From Parapristionchus giblindavisi (Eukaryota > Nematoda > Chromadorea > Rhabditida > Diplogasteridae): a stretch of 64,000 bases of DNA. Below are positions 24,682 through 36,800 of this stretch, piece after piece; the stretch's first letter is position 1; each line of letters begins with the position of its first letter. The notes beneath the pieces were generated by a model. That model saw only the letters and a program-made list of their open reading frames with translations, was not told the origin of the DNA and ran no database searches. The position numbers were made by a program, and so were the translations under genes. The DNA is taken from positions 124,001 to 188,000 of the forward strand of contig CALSFV010000355.1 of assembly GCA_943737045.1 (NCBI GenBank), written 5' to 3'.

Positions 24682-25460
24682 GCCTTATATTGATTTTATT
24701 CATTAAAACATTACACCAGTACAAGTGACACCCGAATTAATTTGAATTTTTCCGCTCTGGCCACACTTTCTCGCTCGCTTTGTCTACGAGAGCATTGCCA
24801 ACAAAATTATCTCGGGTTGTACCTTGAAACATTTCGTCGAGAAAGCATTGCCAGAGCGGACAGTTTCAAATTGGCTCGTTTTGTGGCTGAAAACGAACGC
24901 CAAGAAGCAAAATCGTAACACTCTGCTCTAAAAAAAGTTCTAGCAGAGTTTTGAATGAGCTAGATTGCATTTGAAGAATATTTCACAGTCAAGGCCAACG
25001 TTCTCGATCCCTAGGGACATTAGTAGTCATGACTATACTCTATTTAAAAGTACTTTAAATTCTAACGTGCTATTGTGGGCGGGGCCTCCATGTCTACCTC
25101 ATCGAAGAAGTGCAAAATAGGTCTCGAGTGGAATAGCGAGGGTATACGGTAGTCGAATGGAACAGAAATCTGGGAAGATTCGGGATAGAATGTGTAGGGG
25201 ATGATGATTTCTGAGGCATGGAAGGTAGACGCATGCACTGAAAAAAATGAAGTGGTTCACGGAAATTTTAATGAGTCCAAACATTTATCGTAAATTTGGC
25301 AATTCTTAATTGCGTAGCATAATAGTTGTATCATTAACACGCTAATACGAGAAAGAAGTACAGGGGATATATTATTACATGACATGTATATCTTATCTCT
25401 TTCGGAAGGGTCTAACTTTTTAAGAGCGATCAAGAATTGGTAAACCAAGCACACCCTCAT
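24190..25460. repeat. Arm of large inverted duplication (left)
   Basis: Near-identical reverse complement of 40,320-41,800. Includes receptor exon 1, the M1-like composite at 24,735-24,885, and a possible upstream exon near 25,099-25,284 whose frame is preserved in both arms. It has an intact TTAA at 25,420-25,423, where the other arm carries an insertion. Confidence 0.9.
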
Positions 25461-25479
25461 CCCAACGAAATATTGATAA

Positions 25480-25705
25480 ATGTGTTAGAATTACGAATTT
25501 TCGCGGATTCCATTTTTAGCAAGAAGGATGTTGAATTTCCATTTTACTGCTAAAAATCGGTGACGGAAAGTCGGAATTTGAATTCCCGCACCTCTTTGCG
25601 CGCGCGCGAATTCAAATTTAGTGTTTCCATTTTCGACTTTCCGGGTACTTTTTTAACGAGTGGAAAGTCGCCGATTTCGGTTTTCCACTTTTTTTAACGA
25701 GCCAT
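25480..25705. repeat. Small inverted-repeat region with CGCGCGCG core
   Basis: Contains mirrored GGAAAGTCGGAATTTGAATT / AATTCAAATTTAG stretches around a GCGCGCGCG run near 25,600. Lies between the duplication arm and the solo element C arm. Probably a fragment of another palindromic element. Confidence 0.5.
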
Positions 25706-26550
25706 AAGTATTATCATTGTCGTGATCTCAGATGAAGTGGATGCGATTTGAATTATTTACGATTATTTACGTATTTTTCCGAACAAATTTTTTTCTGCAA
25801 AATTTGAACACATCGATGGAACGATGAAAACTATTTCCTAGTAATTCACAGTGAGCATGCTTCATGATGACCACAAGAAAGAAGCTTTTCCAGTCATGAA
25901 AAATTTCGAGATTTTCGGACCATGAACCCCGGGTCATGGAAATCGACTTTCCAGGAGCGCGCCAGCCGTCTGGGTTTCAGTGGATTCTTACTCAGCCCAT
26001 CTCAGAATGTCGTATGATACGCAGAAAATATCCAATTCCCTCCAGGAAAGTGGTCTGGGGGCGAAAAAACAGCCCCAAAATGCATATTTTGATTTTTTTT
26101 AAATACTGAAATAATCTCGATTCGTTTGAAATTGTGTTTTATTAGTGCAGAATCGTGTGGGCTATTTTATGTGCTATAGGGACTTCCGGTCAATTGATAT
26201 TGACTGGGTGAAAACCTCGCGGAAATGCTGAAAAACCTGTTTGTAGACGTCCACAATTCGATGTTCCTAGTGTTTCTACGCACTTTTGAGATGACCAACT
26301 ATACCGTGAAACAATATCGAGGCCAACTGGTTTCATTCGTAAAATATGATTTTTCGAAGTTTGCCATTTTTTCGACTTTGGAATTTTGCCGTTGGCCGCG
26401 TTGGAGACCGAATGCCTCAATCACTACACTTTTATAAATAGGAGCCAGGCCACCTTCCACCATGAAAGCATGGAGGCCTGAATCCTTTTGCTAGGGGAAA
26501 TTTCCGGGGAATGCTCAAAATGGTAAATAATTACGGAGCCTGTCTCTTAA
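25706..26550. mobile_element. Solo right arm of element C family
   Basis: Closely matches 16,974-17,810 in reverse-arm orientation and ends at TTAA (26,547-26,550) with the same terminal TTAAGAGACAGGCTCCGTAA. The partner arm is missing, so it is truncated. Confidence 0.85.
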
Positions 26551-26703
26551 TATTATTTGCAATGGTTATTAAAATTATGGGATACAGTATAATATCTAGT
26601 AGTCTTCGATATTAACTGTACCGTATCTCATCCATCAACCGGATATCAATCAATCGAGACAACACTATCAGAAACAAACAAATGAATAAAGACAATAAAT
26701 GTT

Positions 26704-27106
26704 CTGCGCAGCATTGAGTATCGCCTGTGCGTACGAGATTGGCTGAGACGCGTGCGGATGGGACGCGCCTCACGCGGGTGGTGACCGCTTCTTGAGCGGA
26801 TGCACGGTGATCTTGCGGACGGGCGCAGGCGCACCATCACCAACGAGTTCCGCGAAGAAACGCGCGTATGACGACAGTCGAGGCATGTCAGATTGCTTGC
26901 TGAGAAGTGAATCGATCGATAAAATAGTCAATCAATCAATAAAATACTCCAAAACATAACATCATTGATCTAATCCCAGAATTGCTAATCATTAAACATC
27001 ACAGGCATTTACATCAATCGAAACAAAATTCTCGGCGATACCTACCGTATGCCTCCATCGGTACGCCCGACCGCGTCGTCATCCGCGTCTGACGCGCCAC
27101 CGCTTT
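26704..27106 (-). pseudogene. ccpp-1: Carboxypeptidase 5'-exon fragment
   Basis: Two minus-strand exons matching the first two of copy 2: the acidic ASDADDD exon (about 27,106-27,046) and the MPRLSSYAR exon (26,899-26,704). The first has lost a base at its acceptor (CATAAG for CATAGG). The second has an in-frame TGA where copy 2 reads SerAla, and its 3' donor is gone (CAGAAC instead of CAGGTT). No further exons follow. Just upstream on the same strand is a receptor fragment, as in copy 2, so this is a partial duplicate of the 20 kb junction. Confidence 0.8.
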
Positions 27107-27372
27107 CTTATGAAATGATGAGTCTCATTAGATATGTATGTCCTGCATGGTCTGTTTGGCCAAACTCGCTCTGCGTCTCGGACAAATTAGTTTGACCCGT
27201 TTTATATGTTTGATTTTACATATTCATGGACCTTCTTATGTACAATTTTTGATTGTGATGGTTAATGTGAAAATACAAATTAGTGAAATGATACTGTGAA
27301 GGATGATTTCTTTTATTTTTTGTTTATGATTCGTGTACGGCCTCAGTTGTTGGAATCCGTGCATCACAAAAG

Positions 27373-27493
27373 TTAAAGGGAGCGTTACCTCACTCAATGG
27401 TCTCTTCATTACGCACACTATTTTCCTGTTCTCTAACAACGAGAGAGCATTGCGCGTCGAAGAGACCATTGAGTGAGGTTACCCTCCCTTTAA
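27373..27493. mobile_element. TTAA-flanked short palindromic MITE
   Basis: About 120 bp, TTAA at each end, inverted repeats AGGGAGCGTTACCTCACTCA and complement. It interrupts receptor exon 3 of the fragment at 27,500-27,823. A second copy lies at 51,961-52,066. Confidence 0.85.
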
Positions 27494-27499
27494 ATGTGA

Positions 27500-27823
27500 A
27501 GAGAAGAGAACAGGTGTTCTGTCCGTAGCAGAAGTACGAAGCGAGAAACTGATGCAGATACCTGAAATATCCAATATTGATTGATTTCTGAAACTATTGA
27601 TTAATTTGGAGAATTGAAACCTCCTCAGTTGAATTCTCACCGGAGAATTTGGCGGAATATATTATCGAAATTTAAAAATTTGAAAATTTCAGGTCTCGCT
27701 ACGAAAAGTACAGTACGTCCACCATTGCACTCCAGGCGATATGGAACATTCGTAATACCAGAAGAAGCAGGGCTCATTTCTCATTCGATGAGTAAACCAA
27801 GAACTGATGAATGTTAGGAGATT
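27500..27823 (-). pseudogene. Serpentine receptor fragment (exons 2 and 3)
   Basis: Exon 2 starts at 27,823 (NLLTFISSWFTHRMRNEPCF) and runs into a TGA after CTFRSET. Exon 3 follows near 27,567 (HQFLASYFCYGQN) and is cut by the TTAA MITE at 27,493. Exon 1 and all later exons are missing. Clearly degenerate. Confidence 0.75.
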
Positions 27824-28931
27824 CTAAACGAATATTGATTTATTGATTTTATTTTTTTAAAGATATTTATTGATGGAAGGTCCAATAATCAATCAATAGT
27901 TGATCAAGTTTCGATGAGCTATTTTTGCATTGGGGTAACGCTGTTGAATAACGGTTATATTTTATTTTTTCTCTTACTAAGGGATCTCCTAACAATCTAC
28001 TAGCGATGTACTATTATGCCACTATTCGCAATTTAATTTCGTTGTGCCTTGAAACATACATTTTTTTCCACAACAAATCCGATCCCTTATGTGCCCAGTT
28101 CAAATACTTTCGAGAACGTTGACTTACTTAACCTTTGGGTTCATCACCAACTCCATGCAAAAGGCAAAAATAATTACTTTATCGAAATTGCAAAGATGGC
28201 TTCGTTGATGTAGCGATTCCAGAATTCGAGATAGTACATAGTCAAGTTACTGTAATGCTGATAGAGTCGAGATTACGGTAGCTGTTGAGAAGCGATTACG
28301 GTAGTGTACCTCATTACCTAATTTGCAGATGATGAGTTGGTGGAGGAATTGGGAGAGGTAATTAGGGTCAATTATTTATCAATTTGAATATCTGTTTTGT
28401 GATTAATCAGTCCCCATTACGAACCAAATAATGCTAGTGCAACCATAATTCAACTGGTTTACCCCAATTAGATGCTAATGAGACACGCCCCCCTTATTCA
28501 GTTATGTTTTGGAGTATTTTATCGATCAATTTGATATTTTATCGATTGATTGACTATTTTATCGATCGATTGGCTATTTTATCGATCGATTTACTCTCAG
28601 CAAGCAATCTGATATGCCTCGACTGTCGTCATACGCTCGTTTGTTCGCGGAACTCGTGGGTGACGGTGCACCTGCGCCCGTTCGCAAGATCACCGTGCAT
28701 CCGCTCAAGAAGTGGTCACCATCCGCGCCAGGCGCGTCCCATCCGCACGCGTCTCAATCAACGACGCAGCCGATATCGTACGCACAGGCGATACTCAATG
28801 CTGAGCAGGTTATTTATTATCCCTTTCCCCATTAGTTTGTTTCTGATAATGTTCTCTGGATTGGATGTGATATCCGATTGACGGATGAGCTAAGGTAGTG
28901 CGTACAATCAGTATCGAACACTACTACTCTG

Positions 28932-29125
28932 GTATTTCAAAACTATGTGTGCTTAACATTTTCACTTGAAGTACACTTGCAAGTCTACTTCAATTGGTGT
29001 AAATACTGTAATGCATTTCTTAAAATGTTCTTTCACTTGAAGTAGACTAAACTAACTTCAAACTATCAAAAGTAAACTTCAATTCACTGACGTATTTTAA
29101 GTAGACTTTAGTTAGTTTAGTTTGT
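28932..29125. mobile_element. MITE, family M3
   Basis: Starts GGTATTTCAAAACTATG and has the CACTTGAAG/CTTCAAG motifs and ATGCATTTCTT core shared with 19,695-19,870 and 38,919-39,122. In both copies 2 and 3 it lies just 3' of the MPRLSSYAR exon, so it predates that duplication. Confidence 0.6.
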
Positions 29126-29149
29126 AAATAGGATACTGTAACTGAATCC

Positions 29150-29700
29150 TCTAAAACACGCTATCTGAGAAAGTCGACATATGTGTGGTATCGACGAAAA
29201 ATAGATTTTTCTGTTTTATGTATGATAATTACAGGCTCCATGAGTGAAGTACACTGGTACTTGGAAATTGCTTCCAATTGAAAATTCGCTCCAGGAGGTG
29301 ACCACACAACGATTTGGCGCCTTTTCCTAAAAAGTTTATTTCGAATCCAATCGATTCGGGAGTGGGTGCAATGGACTCCTTGGCGAATTCTAAGAAACTA
29401 TTGCTGAGGAAAGTTTTTTGATCAAAGATCAACGAAGGCTGGAATTCGGGAATTTTCAGAAAAAAATTCACATTAAATTAATTCTCACTATTTTCCCATG
29501 GCCCAGGTAATTATATTACACGTTTCGTTTAAAAGTGGTAATTTTTGAAATCTGGGAAAATTGCAAACCAATCAATTTTGTTTGCTGTATTCAATTGTAC
29601 TGAGGATTAGCGACGTTCTCTAAAAAGTTTATTTCGAATCTAATCGATTCGGCACTGGGCTCATTCGAATCCTTGTCTAATTCTAAGAAATTATTGCTTA
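29150..29700. mobile_element. Half-copy of the 45.6-47.3 kb palindrome
   Basis: Closely related to 45,580-46,230, including the CTCCATGAGTGAAGTACACT block. It sits where copy 3 should have the WVKIAYPEMIG exon and may have helped delete it. Confidence 0.8.
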
Positions 29701-29892
29701 GGAGAGTTTTTCGATCTAAGTTTACATTTATCTTCAGACAAGTGACTGCGAAGGCAGGCAATGGTCACAAGAAGTCATCGACGACGGAGAAACCGTTCAA
29801 ACGACGATTTGTCTACGATCTCGATAGTCTCTTGAAGGGACGTGATGGAGGGGCGGGGCCTAACGAGCGACTGACCAATGATGATCGAGAAC

Positions 29893-30040
29893 GGTATGGT
29901 GGGTACGGTAGATTGGTTACGGTATGTTGGGTACGGTAGATTGATTACGGTATGGTGGGTACGGTAGATTGGTTACGGTATGGTGGGTACGGTAGATTGG
30001 TTACGGTATGTTGGGTACGGTAGATCGTGTGATGGTTACA
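29893..30040. repeat. ~28-bp tandem repeat in copy 3 intron
   Basis: About five units of GGTACGGTAGATTGGTTACG type, the complement of the array at 5,515-5,935, immediately after the donor. Unit number differs about threefold between copies. Confidence 0.9.
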
Positions 30041-30366
30041 GTAATCTGTTGGTTTCTGGACTCGTGACAGTAATCTTTAGTTATTGTTTGATGTATTGAC
30101 AGTTGATGGGATTGTTATAATTCTGCCGACCGTCGAAGATAATGAATTATCGATTGATTTAGGACGATGATTTATTGATTTATCGATTATTGATATACCC
30201 CTTTCAGTCTTGGTCGTGTTGATTCTCGATACGATCATCTTCTCTTCGAGTCTCGTTTCGAGTCGGGAAATCTGCGGGCAGCCATTCAGGTATACGGTAC
30301 TGTTAGATTACGGTAGAATTTAGCTCACGGACTATTACAGCTCCATATAGTATCATACAACAGCTA

Positions 30367-30462
30367 CAGGGATGGGCGTAAAACGAAAATTTTACGGATT
30401 CATAAAAACGTAACAATTACGATTTCGAAATCCGTAAAATTAAACGTAAAATCCCATCCCTG
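30367..30462. mobile_element. hAT-like MITE shared with copy 1
   Basis: CAGGGATGGG to CCCATCCCTG, at the same intron position as the element at 5,078-5,188. The right-hand target repeat is degraded (AACAACTC against AACAGCTA). Confidence 0.85.
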
Positions 30463-33094
30463 AACAACTCCACTGTGCTTTACAATACAAAACATCTAAA
30501 GAGTTATTTTCAAAAGAGACAATCAATAATCCGTGTATACCGTATTCCAGACCGACGAGCTCACCCTTCAACCGGACATTAATCAGTCGCGAGAGCACTT
30601 TCAGTGGTTTTACTTTGAGGTAGGATATTTTACAGTTCCGTTTTCCTACGTCAATTCCGATTGTGGGAGCGGGAATTTCAAATAATCAAATGATTGGATT
30701 ACTGTAGATCTCAAATGGCGAAGCGAACGTGGAATACACGTTCGAGATTGTGAACTGCATGAAGACGTCGTCGATGTTTGTCCATGGTGGGTTACGGTAT
30801 ACATGGAGATGTTTGAATAGGATATGGTTGATTACTGTAGTGATTAGGGTATCAGAGATATTGGTTTGTTAACTTGTTGATTTTACGGTTTTCCAAATCA
30901 GCTGCTTTGTTGAAAAGTGCTCTTTTCGCTGCTTTAATAAGTTTGTCAACGGCACTAGGTCGGATGAGAACCGATGAATGAGAACCGACTGGATGATAAC
31001 TGTTTCCATAAGAGAGTGCATTGACAACGTATGACATCATCCGATTCTCAACCGATCTACTGCCATGTTAACTTGTTGATTCTTTGTTTCTCCATCTATA
31101 TTATGCTGTTGTTGGAATTGTATCCTTGTTGCATTCACAACGAGTAACGATTTGAAATCTAAACTATTTTCTCTTCTCAGGCATGCAGCCAGTGGCGTTT
31201 TCTGTTGGTGAGGCGGCCTCTGGACGGCCAGGATGGGTACGCGTAGGCCACTCAATCTGCTACTACCGTAATCGATACGTGATTGACGCTGACCTCGATG
31301 GACATAGGAAAGATCGGTGAGTGGGGTGGTATCGTGAAGTGACTTTATTGATTGATTGAGTATTACGGTAATATGTCCGGTTGGGAATATTGTACCTTCC
31401 GGTTTCAGATTCTTCTCCCTTCACTTCACAATTGCCCTGAGACATCGAGGCGACGTGTGCTATCTCGCATTCCACTTTCCGTACACTTATTCGAGTTTGC
31501 AGGTACGGGAATGAAGATCAAAGATCAATATGTTTTTATAGCAATACTGGACTGTTGTCCATGTCTACTATGAAAGAAATGAAATTATAATTGTATAAAT
31601 ATATATTTAAAATATTATAAAATATAAAATAACAGGCGTCGTTGGAGTGTTGGATCGCTCGTACTCCTTCGACAGTTTACGCGAGACGAGATACGATAGG
31701 GCAGTCACTTGCAGGTTTCAATCTTTGCACTTATATTCATTATGTGAATAAATCCGTCAATTTTGGAAAGAAGTTCCGGCAATATGCATATCCTTAACTT
31801 CCATTTTATTTTCCCGGCTTTTCAAACTCCGTATGAATTTTATATAGTTTTTTTTGTTCCATATATGGAGTTTTTGATTGCAGGCAATCCGCTCACGCTT
31901 ATTACCGTAACCGGAGTTGGATCGCGGGATGAGGTGAGTGGGGACATTACGGTAGACTGGTAGTCTAATCGACATTTATTGATTGAATTGCAGGTAGCTG
32001 ATCCGGAGACGGTAGTGTTTACGAGTTACGTGCATCCTGGCGAGAGTAAAATTGGATAATGAATGGTACGGTAGATGGATGATATCGATTTATTCCTCCG
32101 TCCAATTTATTGGTCACTTTTAATATACGGTCATTAAATTATCATTTTCCTCTAATCTCTATTGATTATCGATTTCCCCAAATATCAATAATTTCTCACT
32201 TTTTGATTATTGATTTTATCAGGTCTCCTTGAGTATCTTCTCTCATCAGAGGACGTCATTGCTCGTGAGGCTCGCTCACTCATCATCTTCAAATGCATTC
32301 CGATGCTCAATCCCGACGGAGTCCTATCGGGAAATCACAGATGCAGTCTGGCTGGTAGGTTACTGTATCCCATATTTATCGATTGAGATCATTAATTACT
32401 AGCATATTCTATGGTATACAGTCTTGTACATCTGATAATTGAATGCTGGGGAGAGTCCAGCGACTACATATCGATTTCATCGTATCGATTAATCGATCAA
32501 TCCAATCAATCAATATCTTCAATCAATATCTGAATCGCATCTGGGATTCGCCCTCTGCCCATCTACATCCGGAGATTTATCACGCTAAAGCGATCGTGCA
32601 AGCAGCGGTAGGGGCTTTTGGAACATAAGAAAACCTTTCTTAGTAGACCTATTATAGTTTAGAGGCGTTTGACCACAAGAAATGTTGATTTTCGTTTTTC
32701 ACAGTTGAAATCAGCATGGTCGAATTACGCTGCAACCGAATTTTCGAAAAATCGTTGTTTTTTTCGAAAATTCGGAAAACCTCTCTGGGTCTCCCTGATA
32801 ATATTGACGCGTATTCTGTCTACATCTGGAAACCGTCGAGTCATCGCAGTTTAAATAGTGTACTCGTTTGAGTAAACGCAATGAAACCTGAAAGTGCAGG
32901 GGCACTTGTTATAGTTGTCCTTCTGGGATTCGGAGAGCCTAGCCTTAATTTTTGATTGGCTTATACCTAATACTGCATAGATGAATTATTGATTACAGTC
33001 CGAATATCGTCTACCACTTCTGTTCGTTGATCTACATGGTCATTCACGAAGGTCAAACTGTTTCTTGTATGGAAACAATCCTGATCAGGTTGGA

Positions 33095-33345
33095 GATCAA
33101 ATATTAACTTTGTTAGATAACAGATATCAACTTCATGGAAGATCAAAGAGTAGGTTTCGAAAAGATCAAAGATCAACTTTGTAAATGATCAAAGAGTAGG
33201 TTTCTAAAAGATCAAAGATCAACTTTGTAAATGATCAAAGATTAGCTTTCTAAAAGACCAAAGATCAACTTTGTAGAAGATCAAAGATTAGCTTTCTAAA
33301 AGACCAAAGATCAACTTTGTAAATGATAAAAGATCGATAACTTTG
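33095..33345. repeat. TTTGATC-motif array in copy 3 intron
   Basis: At least ten GATCAAAGATC runs in a longer ~30-bp periodic unit that includes AACTTTGTAAATGATCAAAG and TAGCTTTCTAAAAGA. Shorter counterpart at 36,105-36,245 in copy 4. Confidence 0.85.
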
Positions 33346-33887
33346 CAGTCATGGCATCCTCCCGATGTAATGCACTCGCCTAATCTCGATTTCATTGACA
33401 TGGCTGAATTGTTGGAGACGATGGCGCCCTCGTTCTCAGCCAAGTATGATCTTTGATCTTTGGCGTTCTAAATAATCATTGTGGTTGTTGCCTAGTGTTT
33501 TATCTCTCGTCCGTTTGCAGGAATTGTCGTTGGTCGATTCAACGATCGAAGGAGGGTTCGGCGCGTGTGGCACTCTGGCGCCAACTGTCCCTGCCTCGCG
33601 CCTACACGATGAAGTGCACGTACGCCGGATACGAGTCCGGACCTTATAAGGGATATCAGGTGAGGATGGGGGAGTATGGTATGACAGGGTAGACAAATGT
33701 GTATTGTGAACGCTGTCTATGTAAACTAGATAGCATGTGTTTGAAACATGATTGTGGTAGGTGTCATTTAGTATTGAACGATGAAGAAGCCATTGAGTTG
33801 AATGACGGTTCTTAGTTCCTGTTGTTGTTTAAGGTTTATGGGTGATAAACTTTATACGGTTGGGCATACTGTAGCTTCCGTTTTCAG

Positions 33888-36800
33888 ATTCTTCTCCCTT
33901 CGCTTCACAATTGCCCTGAGACATCGAGGCGACGTGTGCTATCTCGCCTATCACTTTCCGTACACTTACTCGAGTCTGCAGGTAGGGGAGTAAAGATCAA
34001 AGATCAATTTGTTTTTATAGCAATACTCGAATGTTGCCATTATTTTTCGAAAATTATTCGAATGTGAAAGAAATGAAGTAATAATTGAATAAATATATAT
34101 ATCTATTTTTTTAAATATTTTAAAATATGAACTAACAGGCGTCGTTGGAGTGTTGGATCGCTCGTACTCCTTCGACAGTTTTTTTTTCAGTGTGTGAATA
34201 AATCCGACAATCTTCGATGGAATTCGGCAATATGCACACCCTTAACTTGCACTAGATTTTAGCGGCTTTTCAAACTCCATACTTCTTAAGTTTTTTTTCC
34301 ATATGAAGTTTTCGATTGCAGGCAACCCGCTCACGCTGATTACCGTAACCGGCGTTGGATCGCGGGATGAGGTTAGTGGGGGATTACGGTAGACTGGTAG
34401 ACTAATCGATATTTATTGATTTAATTGCAGGTAGCTGATCATTCTTGTCCGTTTTGAAGTTAGCGAGTGGTCGTCTATTCTTTCCTCTCTCCCTTTCCTT
34501 CCTCGGCAAGTTTCCCTGCCAAGCCGGAATGGTCACCGTGGCAGTGTAGACCAAGAAGATGGCTACCTCCCTACTGGATACCGTCCACTGCCTCTAGCAG
34601 TAAAAGTAAGCTGATTTGCGCGGTTCAATCGGGTCACAGGAACATCAAGTATAGATACAAACGATAGACGATAGACGATAGACGACGATACATTTTTCAT
34701 ATGAATCACCTTCATATTCGATTCTATATTCTTCATATTCGATGTTGTGTCTAATGTATCGATATATAAGTTATTGTATTTGTGAGATAAAGTCATTCCA
34801 TACCAAAAGACTAGTTGTATCACACGGCAGGTTATTGGACAACCTAAAGGGTCCAAATCAAGAGTCGCCTATCCCGCAAAACAATCATACTTCAACGCAA
34901 CGCACGGACCACCAGCCGGGATGCCATTCACGTCAGAGCTCTCAATTCTTCTCCACAACCCCGAACCCCTTTGGGGGGGGGGAGATACCCTATTGACCTC
35001 TTGATAAAACGTGTTTAAATTTTAAAAAAAATCAAAATCAAAAAAGCTGATCGGGAGACGGTAGTGTTCACAGGCCGCGTGCATCCTGGCGAGAGTAATG
35101 CGAGTTGGATAATGCATGGTACGGTACATGGATAATATCGATTGTTTACTTCGTCCTATTTATCTGGCACTGTTATTATACGGCCCTGAAATTATCGATT
35201 ATCGATTTTCCAATCAATGATTTTTGATTATTGATTTTGTCAGGTCTCCTTGAGTATCTTCTCTCATCAGAGGACGCCATTGCTCGTGAGGCTCGATCAC
35301 TCATCGTCTTCAAATGCATTCCGATGCTCAATCCAGGCGGAGTCCTGTCGGGAAATCACAGATGCAGTCTCGCTGGTAGGTTACGGTATCCCAGGTTTTT
35401 TTTATCGATTTGGATCAGTAGTTGCGTACACTTTGATTGATTGTCTCGTGCTTTTTATGATTGAGTAACACGGGGGAGTTCAGTGGCTACATATCGATTT
35501 TATCGTATCGATTAATCGATCAACCCAATCAATCAATATCTTCAGGTCATGATCTGAATCGCATCTGGGATTCGCCCTCTGCCCATCTACATCCGGAGAT
35601 TTATCACGCAAAAGCGATCGTGCAAGCAGCGGTAGTGTCCTTTTGAATATAAGAGAGATGCTTTCTTAGTAGACCTATTATAGTTTAGAGGCGTTTGATA
35701 ACAAAAAATGTTGATTTTCGATATGATGACAGTTGAAATCAGCATGGTCGAATTAGATTATAACCGAATTTTCGAAAAATCGTTGTTTTTCCCGAAAATT
35801 CGGAAAGCCTCTCTGGGTCTCCCTGATAATATTGACGCGTGTATATTTGGAACTTATCGCAGTTTAGATACTGTACTCGTTTGAGTAAACGCAATGGAAC
35901 CTGAAAGTGCAGGGGCACTTATTTTAGTTGTCCTTCTGGGATTTGAACAACCTCGCCTTAATTATTGATTGGCTTTTATCGAATACCGTATTGATAAATT
36001 ATCGAATACAGTCCGAATATCGTCTACCGCTTCTGTTCGTTGATCTACACGGTCATTCGCGAAGGTTAAACTGCTTCTTGTATGAAAACAATCCTGATCA
36101 GGTTGGAGATCAAAGATCAACTTTGTTAAATAGCTGGTACTAACTTCATGAAAGACCAAAGATTAGCTTTCTAAAAGATCAAAGATCAAAGATTAGCTTT
36201 TCAAAAGATCAAAGATCAACTTTGTAAATGATAAAAGATCGATAACTTTTCAGTCATGACATCCTCCCGATGTGCTCCACTCGCCTAATCTCGATTTCAT
36301 TGATATGGCTGAATTGCTGGAGACTATGGCTCCCTCGTTCTCAGCCAAGTATGATTTGATCTTTGATCTTTGACGTTTTAAATTATCCTTGTGTTGCCAA
36401 TAGAATAATGACTTGTTGTAAGATTTCCAACCGAAAATTGTGAACCATAGAGGGGTGAGGTGTTCAAAGTCGAATTGTCATCCGTTTGCAGGAATTGTCG
36501 TTGGTCTATTCAACGATCGAAGGAGGGTTCGGCGCGTGTGGCACTCTGGCGCCAACTGTCCCTGCCCCGCGCCTACACGATGGAGTGCACGTACGCCGGA
36601 TACGAGTCCGGACCTTATAAGGGATATCAGGTGAGGACGGAGGATTATCACCGCTAGTCGAGTCCGTATTGGGAATGCTCTCGATGCAAAAGTAGATAAC
36701 ATGTGTTTGATACATGATTGTGGTAGGTGCCATTTAGTATTGAACGATGAATATTCCGTTGACTTGAGTGACGGATCTCTTGAACACGGTCAATAACTTG

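Larger units (their letters stand above)
28601..33659 (+). pseudogene. ccpp-1: Cytosolic carboxypeptidase CCP1/CCPP-1-like, copy 3 (degenerate)
   Basis: Plus-strand exons: 28601-28808, 29738-29893, 30208-30289, 30551-30619 (four codons shorter than copies 1-2), 30708-30786, 31181-31316, 31409-31502, 31636-31714, 31884-31933, 31994-32065, 32223-32354, ~32522-32607, 32999-33088, 33349-33443, 33521-33659. The exon with WVKIAYPEMIG is missing, which breaks the phase join. Other lesions: a net 4-bp deletion after HPGES gives a frameshift and stop; the acceptor before NRIWDSPS is lost (AATCAATAT replaces CAGGTCATGAT); and the catalytic Glu codon of YTMEC is AAG (Lys) near 33,611. The terminal exon is replaced by the start of copy 4. 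A pseudogene on several counts. Confidence 0.88.

Noticed and set aside
25099..25284. 61-codon frame conserved at 40,834-41,019
   Set aside because: Could be a 5' exon of the receptor, but no reading frame joins exon 1 and conservation is explained by the recent inverted duplication.
16291..26420. Conserved 76-codon frame in three palindrome arms
   Set aside because: The arms are near-identical DNA, so frame conservation is automatic. No start context, domain or synonymous bias could be shown.
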